A stretch of 64,000 bases of DNA, taken from contig CALUXF010000004.1 of NCBI GenBank assembly GCA_944324655.1, positions 28,357-92,356 on the forward strand. Direction: 5' to 3'. Positions 1 through 8,980 of this stretch are shown here, piece after piece. Under the pieces are notes generated by a model, which saw nothing but the letters and a program-made list of their open reading frames with translations, was not told where the DNA came from and ran no database searches. Each line of letters starts with the position of its first letter. The stretch's first letter is position 1. This DNA is from Candidatus Avelusimicrobium aviculae. Lineage in GTDB: Bacteria > Elusimicrobiota > Elusimicrobia > Elusimicrobiales > Elusimicrobiaceae. The translations under genes were made by a program, and so were the position numbers.

Positions 1-1
1 C

Positions 2-76
2 ACACAGTCCGCCGGCAAAGAGCCTGAGTGGAATATAAATATTAATCCCAACATGAAAGTGCGCACCTGGAGATAA
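2..76 (+). CDS. C-terminal end of an unidentified upstream gene (partial)
   Basis: An open frame enters from the left edge and stops at TAA 74-76; it would encode about 24 residues ending in ...NMKVRTWR. The stop lies four bases before the next ATG, and the GGAG at 69-72 inside this tail serves as the ribosome binding site of the following gene, which is the usual layout of a translationally coupled operon. The fragment is hydrophilic and too short to identify. It is in the same frame as the following gene, separated only by TAA-TTT, so a read-through product cannot be excluded from this window alone. Confidence 0.45.
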   Translation, partial: TQSAGKEPEWNININPNMKVRTWR

Positions 77-79
77 TTT

Positions 80-1285
80 ATGATTATTTGGGTCATGCCG
101 GATTCCGGCTCCCGTACCAAAGAAGATTATGCCCGTTTAAGCGCTTTGTTTCAAAAAGAATACCCGGGCGTGGATATTACCGTGCGCGTTTTTACGCGCA
201 ATATATTGTGGCGTAAAATTTTTACTATTAAAAACCCCACCCCTGAAGAGGAAATACCGGATGTAATCCAAATTCCGCATTATTGGACGGCTTTGTTAAC
301 CCGCGCCGGCGTGGCGGAAAATCTTTCCAAGCTGGACCCGGGGCTATCCTTAAACAATGCCTTGTTTCCGCTTAAGCCGCATTGTTATTTGCCGGGTACC
401 AAAGATATTTATTCTTATCCTTGGTGGTTCGACATGAGCGCCCTGCATTACCGCGGGGACCATTTAAAACTTGTTTCCTCCAACCCGGAAGAAGATCTCT
501 CCACTTGGGAGGGCCTGCTGCGTATTTGTGAAGCGTTAAAACAAACTTTTAAAGATAACCCGGGGTATTACCCCATGCAAAACAGCGACTGGCGCGGCTC
601 CCTTTCCGTGCGCAGCGCTTTATGCGCCATTTGGGACAGAGGGACGGACTTAATCACCCCGGATTTTAAACAAAGTTTGGTACATACGGAACAGTTTAAA
701 GCCGGTATAAAAGACTACGTAACCCTGGCTTTAAAAAATTATATGCCTATTCTGCGTGAGCGCGGCAGCCTGGGTACCATGATTTCCGGCAAGGCAAGTA
801 TTTTGATGTCCCGCAAACAAGGGGTAGCCAGTTTTGACACTAAGCGCGGCGTACGCGTAAAAACGGTGCCGGTGCCCACTACGGGGAGTGTATATTATTC
901 TTACTTGTCCGGCATGAATTTAATGATTAACGTGCTGTCTAAAGAAAAAGAGAACGCCTTGGCCTTTATCAAATGGTGCGCCCGGGCGGACAACCAAATC
1001 CGCTACGCGGGCATGATGGAAGTTTTTCCGGCGTTTGAGGATTCTTTTGAACAATTTATTTTTTCTTCCGCCCGCCGTTTGCAGACATACGGCAGTATTT
1101 TAGCGTCCGCCAAAACACTGCCTAACATAACGGTAACGGGTACGGTGATTGAAATTTTAAATAAAATTTTAGCCGTCAGCGCTACGCAAATAGTGGAAGA
1201 ACGTTTCACCATGGCCAGTTTGGACCGGGAGCTGGATAACGCTTCCAAAGAAATTGATTATTTGCTTTCCTTATATGAGGGGTAA
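80..1285 (+). CDS. Solute-binding-protein-fold protein (family 1 type) lacking a signal peptide
   Basis: The 401-residue product starts MIIWVMPDSGS, which matches the beginning of the mature part of family 1 extracellular (sugar) solute-binding proteins, and it runs on with the expected two-lobe pattern (for example IPDVIQIPHYWTALLTRAGV near residue 54 and a conserved Y-PWW region near residue 113, CARADNQ near residue 296). Length fits a mature binding domain. There is no hydrophobic leader: the in-frame stop TAA 74-76 lies just upstream and the preceding codons are hydrophilic. It has a good GGAG site at 69-72. No transporter permease or ATPase gene follows; instead the next gene, three bases on, is a diguanylate cyclase. 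The protein may therefore be a cytoplasmic ligand-sensing partner rather than a transport component; this is inference. Family call is fairly secure, function is not. Confidence 0.7.
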   Translation: MIIWVMPDSGSRTKEDYARLSALFQKEYPGVDITVRVFTRNILWRKIFTIKNPTPEEEIPDVIQIPHYWTALLTRAGVAENLSKLDPGLSLNNALFPLKPHCYLPGTKDIYSYPWWFDMSALHYRGDHLKLVSSNPEEDLSTWEGLLRICEALKQTFKDNPGYYPMQNSDWRGSLSVRSALCAIWDRGTDLITPDFKQSLVHTEQFKAGIKDYVTLALKNYMPILRERGSLGTMISGKASILMSRKQGVASFDTKRGVRVKTVPVPTTGSVYYSYLSGMNLMINVLSKEKENALAFIKWCARADNQIRYAGMMEVFPAFEDSFEQFIFSSARRLQTYGSILASAKTLPNITVTGTVIEILNKILAVSATQIVEERFTMASLDRELDNASKEIDYLLSLYEG

Positions 1286-1288
1286 CAT

Positions 1289-2785
1289 ATGTTTGACAAA
1301 GAATCTTATACCCTATATAAATTTCATAAACAGCTAAACCAGTCCTTCCAAAACAAAAGGGAGCTGCTGGAGTGCGCCCTTCCGGCTTTGCGCAATTTGT
1401 TTAAGCTGGACCGGGTGTACTTTTTTGATTGGCAGCAAGAAAGGGCCCTGTTATCGCTTAAAATGATGTGCAAGCAGGAATACTGTATGGATATGCAGGA
1501 AGACATATCCGTTATTAATGAGCCTATGTTTTTAAAGACCTTGCTGCGGGAAGGTTTTGTTATCAGTACGGATTTAAGCTACCCCGCCGCCTATGTGTTG
1601 GTGCGCTGGCAGCGCCCGGCGGTGTCTATCAGCGGGGAATCGTTCAAAACCTATATGGAAGAGCGGGTAGGGGTAATACGCATGGAACGTTTCCGAAAGA
1701 ACCGTGTGTTTACCTCCCAAGAGGAAAAACTGATTAAAGCCTTGGCGGAAGAAATTTCCCACAATTTGCGCAATACGGAAATTGACCAGGCCAAAAACCA
1801 GCGGCTGGCGGTTTCTACGGCTTTAAACCAGTTGGCCACTATTTTTGCCTCTTCCTTACGCTTAAACGACGGCTTGGAGCTGATTTTAAAAGGGGTGCAA
1901 AAGTATTTCCGTTTTGACCGCGTGCGTCTGTATTTGACTAATTACGACGGCACTAAAATAAAATCCATTTTGGGGGCGGATATTTCCGGCCAGGTAACCG
2001 TGCAGGATGAAACGGCTTTAAAAGAGGGGGAAAAGGAACTGCTGCGTGAAGTGTTTGATTCCCCAAACACTTATACTTCCCGCAGAAGCGTTATTTACAT
2101 TCCGCTTAAAGTGCAGAGAAACAAAGTGGGTTTTTTGACGTTTGATAATTTGCTTTCCCGCCGGAAAATCGGTTATTTGGATTTTATTTCTTTAAAACAG
2201 TTTTCCACGCAGATTGCTTTGTCTATTGATAACGCCATGCTGTTTGAACGCGTGCAGGAACTGTCCAATTACGACGAACTGACCAAACTTCCCGTGCGGC
2301 GTTTCTTTAATGAAAAATTTGCCGAAGAGCTTTACCGTTCCAAACGTTTTGATTTAATTATGTCTTTAATCATCTTGGATATTGATTTATTCAAACAGAT
2401 TAACGACGGCTACGGCCACCAAATAGGGGACTGGGCCTTAAAAGAAGTGGCGCGCGTAATACGCACCAGTTTAAGGCAGACGGACTTTCCTTGCCGCTTC
2501 GGCGGGGATGAAATGATTATTATGCTTCCGCGCACGAACGGCGAGGAAGCCAAAATCATTGCCAAACGTTTGCAGGAGCGCATCCGCGCCATTACCATTC
2601 CCAGCCGCTATACGGAGGGGAAAGAGGTGCATTTAAGCATCAGCCAAGGCATATCCGTTTTCCCTATGGACGGGAAGGACGAATCCTCTTTATTGGAAAA
2701 AGCGGATAAAGCTTTGTACGCCGTAAAACAAGCCGGGCGCGGCTCTTTTGCGCTATACCGCGATGTGGCGGGTGCGGAAGAATAA
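1289..2785 (+). CDS. Diguanylate cyclase with two GAF-like domains and a GGDEF domain
   Basis: The 498-residue protein has no membrane segment. Residues about 20-160 and 175-330 look like two GAF-type sensory domains, joined by helical linkers. The C-terminal third (from about 340) is a GGDEF domain: the D-x-L-T-K-L-P-x-R-R opening, LIILDIDLFKQINDGYGH with the metal-binding aspartates, and the signature GGDEM at residues 405-409 (Met replaces the usual Phe). The inhibitory I-site RQTD lies at 396-399, exactly five residues before the signature, so product feedback inhibition by c-di-GMP is expected. It should make cyclic di-GMP from two GTP in response to a small ligand bound by the GAF domains. 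The ATG at 1289 follows the stop of the binding-protein gene by three bases and has GAGGGG at 1277-1282, so the two are one transcript. Confidence 0.9.
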   Translation: MFDKESYTLYKFHKQLNQSFQNKRELLECALPALRNLFKLDRVYFFDWQQERALLSLKMMCKQEYCMDMQEDISVINEPMFLKTLLREGFVISTDLSYPAAYVLVRWQRPAVSISGESFKTYMEERVGVIRMERFRKNRVFTSQEEKLIKALAEEISHNLRNTEIDQAKNQRLAVSTALNQLATIFASSLRLNDGLELILKGVQKYFRFDRVRLYLTNYDGTKIKSILGADISGQVTVQDETALKEGEKELLREVFDSPNTYTSRRSVIYIPLKVQRNKVGFLTFDNLLSRRKIGYLDFISLKQFSTQIALSIDNAMLFERVQELSNYDELTKLPVRRFFNEKFAEELYRSKRFDLIMSLIILDIDLFKQINDGYGHQIGDWALKEVARVIRTSLRQTDFPCRFGGDEMIIMLPRTNGEEAKIIAKRLQERIRAITIPSRYTEGKEVHLSISQGISVFPMDGKDESSLLEKADKALYAVKQAGRGSFALYRDVAGAEE

Positions 2786-2813
2786 CCCCGCCCATTTGGG
2801 GAGTATAAAACAG

Positions 2814-2880
2814 TTGACAAGAGCTCCAAAAGTTGCAAAAATTTATAAGAGCAGGCACGACGCGTATTTTTATATATAAT
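2814..2880 (+). promoter_or_regulatory. Probable promoter region of the long Tad operon
   Basis: TTGACA (2814-2819) is followed after 17 bases by AAAAAT (2837-2842), a consensus -35 with a four-of-six -10. A perfect TATAAT also occurs at 2875-2880 but with a poor -35. Either would place a leader of 100 or so bases before the exoprotein gene. I looked for a c-di-GMP riboswitch there because of the neighbouring cyclase and did not see its conserved core. Confidence 0.5.
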
Positions 2881-2992
2881 ATATTGTATGCGTTGGGCCG
2901 GCACGTCGTATTTTATGTAGCAGTACACCGCAACAGATTTGGGATATATTCAATTAAATAATAGCCGGTTTAAGGTTATGGAAAATTGCACA

Positions 2993-5900
2993 ATGAACAC
3001 GATTATAAATAAAAATATGTGGAAATTTTTACTTGGTAAAGTGGCTTTTTGGGCGGCTTTGCCTTTGTTTTTTGTATTAACGGCCTCTCCCGTGTTTGGC
3101 CAAGCCCAGGCAGACGTAAAATTTGCCGGTGTGTTTTATCAAGATGGGGCTACGGATACAACAGACCAATACTGCGGGTGGGATGCAAATACCTTTTCTG
3201 GCAATTTGCAGACGGATCCATCTAACCGCAGTTTTGTAAGCACAAATATTAACAATTCCAACGGCTCCACGTATGCCGACCCGTGGGAAAATTCCGCCTT
3301 AATTGAATATGACCAGCCTTATCCCAGCCCTACACAGCAAAATAATTATCCTAACCAATGTTTAGGTTTGTGCATGACGGTATATTGCGCCAACAAACCG
3401 TTGGCCATGAGTACGTATTCCATTGCGTTTCCTTTGCAAACCATTAAATTTGATATTGTTAAATACGAAAACGGCAAAAATATTGCCAGCTCCAGCGATA
3501 CGCCGCCTATCCGCACATTAACCATGTACCCTGGCGCCGGTGACAGCGGCACGGTGCAGGCGGAAGATTATATTTGCGGTTCTTACCATTGTTATGATGC
3601 TGCTAACGGTACCACTTGTCCGTCCGCTTTATATTATTGTAACGGACAGAGCTCAACCAGTTGGTGTGTGGCGGAGGGCGCTGCCAGCGGGCCTTCTCAA
3701 TGCGGTACTGCGACAGCAGATCCTTCTTGTTTCCATTTCACCACACTAAACTGTGATAACAATAATCCACAAAATTGTTGTACTAAACAATATGGTGGTG
3801 TGACTGGAGCTACCAATTGTGTGATTTTTGATAATAACGGGAAAGAGTACGGCAGCCCGATGTCTTTCTGCGCCGGTTGGGACGGTTCTTTTGAAATCGG
3901 CGGTGAATTTGGCAAAATGAACGGCCAGTACGGTTTCCGCGCTACGGTACAGAGTGATGTGCCCGGCGATAACATAACCGTAGACAAAATCACCATTGAT
4001 TCTTCTATTCCTTACCCGGGTGAAAACCAAATCCCCATACAGGTGGACGTAACCAACGTGCACACCGTGCGCAGCACGCCTACCGTAGTGGGTGATATTA
4101 CCTCCGTTTCCGCCCAGCCGTACACGTTAGCTTATCGGTTAAGTAAAGATTCTGACGTTCGCATAGCCATTTATGATGCGTCTACCTCTTCTGACAGTTC
4201 TTATACCGGCACGGCTAATCCGGGGAATTTAAATACCGCTAACTTGCGCCGTCTGTTGGTGAATTGGCAGCCCCGCTTGGGTGAGGGGATGAAGGGCCAG
4301 TCCACCGATAAAATGTTGGTTGAGTTTGACTCTTGGGACGGACGCGATGACAACGGCCAATTGCTGCCGGCTGGTAACTATATCGTATCCATCCAGGCTA
4401 AATCTCAAGATGAATGGCCGGGGATTGACTTCTCCCGCGCGGTAACCCGCCAGCTGTCTTTGGACCCGTTAAAACTGACGGACGTGGTGGTTTCCGGCTT
4501 AAATAAACAGGCCACGGCTTATGCCACCATTAAATATGTACCTACGGAAGCCTCTAAAGTATATTTCCAGGTGTACTCTCCCGGTACGGAGTTTTCTTCT
4601 ACCGAAATTTCTCCCACGGGTACGGCCACCGGCCCCACCATTGAGGGCAACACAGGCTTCTTGTTGTACTCTTCTGTGGAAGAACGCGGTTCCCGCGCTA
4701 CTTATACCACCAAGTGGGATGGTACTTGTACCAATACGGACGTGTGCCCTGTAAGCGGCACGCCTACCCCCATCCCGGCGTTGGACAATAAACAATTTTT
4801 CTATGGCGCCCCGCTGCCGGACGGCAACTATGTGTATGTGTTGTGGGCGGAAATTCCGTACCAGGCTTCTTACACCAATGCGGCCGGCGTTACGTTTGAT
4901 GCCGTCAAGACCGCAACCTATACAATAGGTACCATGCCGGTGGAACGCGGGCTGGTGGATATTACCATACAGCCGGTCAGCTATTCCACGGTAGGTTCCA
5001 GCCCCACGGCTTATGGGTTGGATCCGTTCGTGTTCAAATACATTTTATCGCGTGACGCAGTAGCCGTAGCCAGCGTGCAGAACTCTGCCGGCGTAACGGT
5101 TAAAATGCTCACGCCGGAAGAAGGCGCCTCTTCCGTATCTCAGCAGATTAATACCTTGAGTTGGGACGGGCGCGACGATGACGGCCGTATGGTGGGCCCG
5201 GGCACCTATGTGTTTGCGGTAACTTCTAAAGACGCTATGTTCCCGGAAGTACAAACCACGGCAACGGCGGTGTTCCCGGTAGATTTGTACCACGTAGTAG
5301 ATGTGGGCACCACCGATGTATATGGTGACAGCGAAGCCAAAGCCACCATCAGTTATTACCTGTCCAAAGCTATGAACGTTCAAGTGAACATTTATAATAA
5401 GGACGTGGTGATTCCTGTGGAAAATACTTTGGTGAACGGGGAAACCTCTGCTACTACTGTAACCGGTCCTACCACATCATATGTGCCTTCCGCTACGGTG
5501 GGTACCACGTATGACACCAAAACGGATTTTGAAAACAACATTACCACGGTAACCACTACGGAAAATGTAGTTGCCTTGGCCACGCAGGATGAATTAAATG
5601 CCCAGTGCCCCGGTATTACCGACCCGGACGAGCTGGCTACCTGCTATGCTGAAAACAAATATAAGGTACAAACTACCGTTACTACCACCCAAAGCGTAAT
5701 GTCAAATTGGCCTCCGCGCGTGTGCGACCAGACCGATACGGACATTATGACCAACGGGTATGTGGATCCCGCCAAAGTGGCTACGACCGGTAAAAAGTGT
5801 ATTTATGTGAACGATACGTCGTTTACCAATTACCCGGCCAACCAAAACTATACGGCGTTGGATGTCCGTTTACAGCCTATTAAAACGTTTGATGCCAGCT

Positions 5901-7543
5901 CCACCCGCCCGGGTGAAGGGGCCCGCATTGTAGAAGAATGGGATGCGCTGTACTTCTATAATCCGTCTTCTCAGCAGTGCCAAGGGGCTACGGATATTAA
6001 AACCTGCGCCTATGAAATGGTGCCGGACGGACAGTATCCGTTCTATATATCTGCCCGCTCTAACGAGCCCGTATCCTTATACTATGCAGACCGGGCCTAT
6101 ACTACGGCGGCGGACGGTACGGAGTATGATTATGCCGTCAGCGCTCCGTTTATGACTAAGGCGGACGTGCAGCAGGTAGACTATATCTATTCTACGGAAA
6201 AACCAAATTCCCGCATCAACGTAACCCGCGGGCCGGTATTCTTCCTGGAAGGTTCCACTGCGGTGTATCCGAACCAGCCCCAGCTGTTCAACACCTCCAG
6301 CGGTACGGTATTTGTTCCTCCGTATGAAATCAACTTTGCGGTGTCCCGCGCGGCCACGGTGGACGTGCAGATTGTTGCGCTGAAACCCAATGTGTGCACC
6401 ACTTCCGCCACGGACGGCGGCACCAAAAATAACGCGGTGGGTGATGTTTGCAAACATTTAGCCACTACCACCATTATTAATACGGGTAATTTTGACGCCA
6501 ATGCCATCCGCAAAGTGTATTGGGACGGTACGGACGATAACGGCTATTATGTGAAGTCTGACATTTATGAAGTGCGCTTAATCGCCAAAAACTATCCGGA
6601 CGCCAATTTGTATCAGGAAACGGTCAAGAGTTTAACGCTCAACGCGGAACTGCTTAAAGTGTTTGACTTGGCCGAGGTAGACGGCTATGCCCAGTCCGTA
6701 CGTAACCAGATTGTGCCGATTAGCTACCAGATTTCCGTGCCGATGAAAGTGGCCATACAAATCTTTAAGCCCGGCACCACCATTTACGATTACCAAAAAG
6801 GTACTTTGCGCAACCCCACCACGGGTAAAGAAGTGCAGGATATCCGCGAAGTATTGGTACGCGCCATTGTGGGTATCCGCCCGTCCACCACGCTTATTAC
6901 CGAAGAGTGGGACGGCCGCGATTATGCCCAGCAGGAAGTGCCGGACGGCACCTATCCGTTCCGCTTCGTAACGGCCACCACTTCCGCCGATATTGACAGT
7001 ATTACCGGTGAAATTTTACCGGGTGATGATACTTCTTTAGACGCGGCGGATTGGAAGGTAAATTACGTGGCGGACGCTTACCAGTATCAGATGTTGCATA
7101 AAGCCACCATTGCCGTAGGTGACGGGCGCTTTGTGTGCGAAGATTGGGAGAAGACGGTGTTCTTCTATCCGAACCCGCTGCGCCAAGCCTATGGTACCTT
7201 GGAAGTTACCAAGATGCCGGTGCCTGGTACCATGTCTATCAAGTTGTATACCTTAGCGGGTACTCTGATACGTGACAGCGGCTATACCTGCGTGGACGCT
7301 AATAACTATACCACCACCATGGGGCAGACTTTATCGTTCCGCCCGGATAATAATATTAGTGGTACCGCCTTGGCGGATGACTCTATCCCCAATGTGCGTA
7401 ACGCGGCATTGCGCTGCGTGTGGGATAAAACCAACCAACACGGCAAGCAAGTAGCCCACGGCGTGTACTTTGGCTTGGTGGACTTTAAAGCCCAAAACGG
7501 GCGTGAACATTGCCAAAAAGTGGTAAAGATTCTAATCCCGTAA
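2993..7543 (+). CDS. Giant secreted protein with repeated FlgD-type Ig domains
   Basis: A 1516-residue exported protein. The chosen ATG (2993) has GGAAAA seven bases upstream and gives a signal peptide MNTIINKNMWKF followed by a hydrophobic stretch ending ASPVFG-Q; ATG 2978 and TTG 2939 are alternative starts. From about residue 420 it is built of six to seven repeats of the FlgD/Ig pattern: a W-D-G-R/T-D-D-x-G turn, a short loop, then P-A/D-G-x-Y-x-F/V strand (for example near coordinates 4330, 4700, 5160, 6520, 6900). The last repeat begins FFYPNPLR and ends with VAHGVYFGLVDFKA and VVKILIP, resembling C-terminal modules of surface proteins sorted across the outer membrane. The first 300 residues are rich in cysteine and Asn/Thr. 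It heads the pilus operon and precedes a PorV-like barrel, so a surface adhesin or pilus-associated fibre protein is likely; the exact role is unknown. Confidence 0.85.
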   Translation: MNTIINKNMWKFLLGKVAFWAALPLFFVLTASPVFGQAQADVKFAGVFYQDGATDTTDQYCGWDANTFSGNLQTDPSNRSFVSTNINNSNGSTYADPWENSALIEYDQPYPSPTQQNNYPNQCLGLCMTVYCANKPLAMSTYSIAFPLQTIKFDIVKYENGKNIASSSDTPPIRTLTMYPGAGDSGTVQAEDYICGSYHCYDAANGTTCPSALYYCNGQSSTSWCVAEGAASGPSQCGTATADPSCFHFTTLNCDNNNPQNCCTKQYGGVTGATNCVIFDNNGKEYGSPMSFCAGWDGSFEIGGEFGKMNGQYGFRATVQSDVPGDNITVDKITIDSSIPYPGENQIPIQVDVTNVHTVRSTPTVVGDITSVSAQPYTLAYRLSKDSDVRIAIYDASTSSDSSYTGTANPGNLNTANLRRLLVNWQPRLGEGMKGQSTDKMLVEFDSWDGRDDNGQLLPAGNYIVSIQAKSQDEWPGIDFSRAVTRQLSLDPLKLTDVVVSGLNKQATAYATIKYVPTEASKVYFQVYSPGTEFSSTEISPTGTATGPTIEGNTGFLLYSSVEERGSRATYTTKWDGTCTNTDVCPVSGTPTPIPALDNKQFFYGAPLPDGNYVYVLWAEIPYQASYTNAAGVTFDAVKTATYTIGTMPVERGLVDITIQPVSYSTVGSSPTAYGLDPFVFKYILSRDAVAVASVQNSAGVTVKMLTPEEGASSVSQQINTLSWDGRDDDGRMVGPGTYVFAVTSKDAMFPEVQTTATAVFPVDLYHVVDVGTTDVYGDSEAKATISYYLSKAMNVQVNIYNKDVVIPVENTLVNGETSATTVTGPTTSYVPSATVGTTYDTKTDFENNITTVTTTENVVALATQDELNAQCPGITDPDELATCYAENKYKVQTTVTTTQSVMSNWPPRVCDQTDTDIMTNGYVDPAKVATTGKKCIYVNDTSFTNYPANQNYTALDVRLQPIKTFDASSTRPGEGARIVEEWDALYFYNPSSQQCQGATDIKTCAYEMVPDGQYPFYISARSNEPVSLYYADRAYTTAADGTEYDYAVSAPFMTKADVQQVDYIYSTEKPNSRINVTRGPVFFLEGSTAVYPNQPQLFNTSSGTVFVPPYEINFAVSRAATVDVQIVALKPNVCTTSATDGGTKNNAVGDVCKHLATTTIINTGNFDANAIRKVYWDGTDDNGYYVKSDIYEVRLIAKNYPDANLYQETVKSLTLNAELLKVFDLAEVDGYAQSVRNQIVPISYQISVPMKVAIQIFKPGTTIYDYQKGTLRNPTTGKEVQDIREVLVRAIVGIRPSTTLITEEWDGRDYAQQEVPDGTYPFRFVTATTSADIDSITGEILPGDDTSLDAADWKVNYVADAYQYQMLHKATIAVGDGRFVCEDWEKTVFFYPNPLRQAYGTLEVTKMPVPGTMSIKLYTLAGTLIRDSGYTCVDANNYTTTMGQTLSFRPDNNISGTALADDSIPNVRNAALRCVWDKTNQHGKQVAHGVYFGLVDFKAQNGREHCQKVVKILIP

Positions 7544-7558
7544 AGGTAGAAAAGATTT

Positions 7559-8524
7559 ATGAATATAAAAATAAAACTTTTAGCAGCTTGTTTAATCGCC
7601 GGTTTGGCGCATGTTCCGGCTTATGCCATTAATGAATGGGCCGGTACCAGCGGAAGCCAGTTTTTAAAGATTGATGCCGGCTCCCCGCGGGCCCAGGCAT
7701 TGGGTAATGCCTATGTATCCGTGGCGGACGGGCCTGAGGCTTTGTTTTGGAACCCGGCCGGTGCGGCGTCCGCCACTTCGCGTGAGCTGCAGTTTTCTTA
7801 CTTGGCGTATTTACAGGGTTATAAAGCCCGCACATTGGCCTATTTGCAGCCCTTGGGAAAGACCATTTTAGGCGTTACGCTTAACTATATGGACATGGGC
7901 GGCTTTGATTACCGTGATATTCATGGAGAGCAACAATGGAATAGGGCTAACCCGGTGCAAAACTTTGTGGGAAGCGTGTCTTTGGCCCGTGGCTTCTTTG
8001 ACCAAAAATTGCAAATTGGCGGTACGGCCAAGTACGTGAATGAAAAGCTGGACACTAACCGCTACACCAGCGTAGGGTTTGATGTAGGCGCTAAACTCCG
8101 TTTGGTAAACTGGCTGGGTTTAGGCGGCGCTTTGGTGAATATCGGCGATTGGGAAGACATGCCGCAAGGCTTACGCTTAGGGGCGGACATCAATACCCGT
8201 TATTTCACCATTTCCGGCGAGTGGATGGATTATGAAGACGATGACTCCCGCTATGGTATTGGTTTAGAGGTGCACATACCGGAAGATTTGCTTTCCGTGG
8301 CCCGCTTTGATTTGCGTGTAGGCTATTATACGCGTGATAACACGGGTATTAGCGAGAATGGTGCACTGCAAAGTTTAGGACTGGATGAAACTTCTAAAGT
8401 TTCTTTTGGTTTTGGTATTTACAGTTCTGAGCTGTTTGGCTACGGGGCGTCTATTGATTACGCCGTTACGCCGTTTGGGGCGCTGGGTACCTCGCAGCAG
8501 ATTGCTGTTGGCATACAATTTTAA
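7559..8524 (+). CDS. PorV/PorQ-family (UPF0164) outer-membrane beta-barrel protein
   Basis: The 321-residue product has a signal peptide (MNIKIKLLAACLIAGLAHVPAYA) and then the family hallmark: AGSPRAQALGNAYVSVADGPEALFWNPAGAA (about residues 41-71), followed by alternating amphipathic strands and a C-terminal barrel end, IAVGIQF. In Bacteroidota PorV is the shuttle that carries type IX substrates with C-terminal sorting domains; related UPF0164 proteins in other phyla are barrels of unknown role. It follows the giant Ig-repeat gene by 15 bases, so it is a natural candidate for that protein's outer-membrane partner. That partnership is inference from position. Confidence 0.85.
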   Translation: MNIKIKLLAACLIAGLAHVPAYAINEWAGTSGSQFLKIDAGSPRAQALGNAYVSVADGPEALFWNPAGAASATSRELQFSYLAYLQGYKARTLAYLQPLGKTILGVTLNYMDMGGFDYRDIHGEQQWNRANPVQNFVGSVSLARGFFDQKLQIGGTAKYVNEKLDTNRYTSVGFDVGAKLRLVNWLGLGGALVNIGDWEDMPQGLRLGADINTRYFTISGEWMDYEDDDSRYGIGLEVHIPEDLLSVARFDLRVGYYTRDNTGISENGALQSLGLDETSKVSFGFGIYSSELFGYGASIDYAVTPFGALGTSQQIAVGIQF

Positions 8525-8527
8525 TGT

Positions 8528-8713
8528 ATGAAAAAAGGAGAAAAAACGCATATACTGAAAAGTAAAAAAGGGCAAACCGCTATTGAATATGTAATTACGG
8601 CGGCGGCGTTATTTAGCGCTTTTTTGGCCTTTTATGCGTTTTATTCTCACATTGTTCCACAGCAGTTTGAGCAGGGAGCAAAAGTAATTTTAGAAGTCTA
8701 CGAAACAAATTAG
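8528..8713 (+). CDS. Flp-type (type IVb) pilin
   Basis: A 61-residue prepilin. The leader is long and basic and ends at Gly15; the mature part begins QTAIEYVITAA, with Glu at +5 and Tyr at +6, the diagnostic G/xxxxEY cleavage and assembly signature of Flp pilins, followed by one hydrophobic helix. The gene starts four bases after the barrel gene and has no clear ribosome binding site, so translation may depend on coupling to it. A second pilin follows; the two differ in sequence, so one may be a minor subunit. Confidence 0.88.
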   Translation: MKKGEKTHILKSKKGQTAIEYVITAAALFSAFLAFYAFYSHIVPQQFEQGAKVILEVYETN

Positions 8714-8740
8714 ATTGATTTGTAAAATCAGGAGGAGCAC

Positions 8741-8965
8741 ATGAAGTTTATTATTGCCTTGGAAAATAAGCTGGAAGCCGTAAAGAACGCAGCCTTGTCT
8801 TGCTTGAAAAAGAAAGAAGGCCAGAACACCATCGAATACATTTTGATGTTAGGTGTTGTGGTGGGTATTGCTCTTGCAGTAGGCGTAGCCGTTAAAAAAA
8901 TGTTGCCGGACGTGTTTGAAAACGTCAAAGCCAAAATCTTGGGCGGCGTGAACAGCATTGAGTAG
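8741..8965 (+). CDS. Flp-type (type IVb) pilin, probably the major subunit
   Basis: A 74-residue prepilin with a 27-residue charged leader ending in KKKEG and a mature start QNTIEYILMLG (Glu at +5, Tyr at +6), then a hydrophobic helix and a short amphipathic tail. It has a strong ribosome binding site, AGGAGGAG at about 8729-8737, by far the best in the pilus operon, which suits an abundant subunit. Processing would need a TadV/CpaA prepilin peptidase, which is not in this window. Neighbours on both sides are pilus genes. Confidence 0.9.
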   Translation: MKFIIALENKLEAVKNAALSCLKKKEGQNTIEYILMLGVVVGIALAVGVAVKKMLPDVFENVKAKILGGVNSIE

Positions 8966-8980
8966 TTTTAAGGTGTAAAA

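Noticed and set aside
2776..2801. Terminator after the diguanylate cyclase
   Set aside because: Only four C-G pairs (CCCC...GGGG) and no T-tract.
2843..2992. c-di-GMP riboswitch before the giant exoprotein gene
   Set aside because: None of the conserved core bases of either c-di-GMP riboswitch class could be located despite the cyclase upstream.
8524..8530. ATG 8524 overlapping the barrel gene stop as pilin start
   Set aside because: That frame stops quickly and lacks the G/xxxxEY motif; the correct frame starts at 8528.
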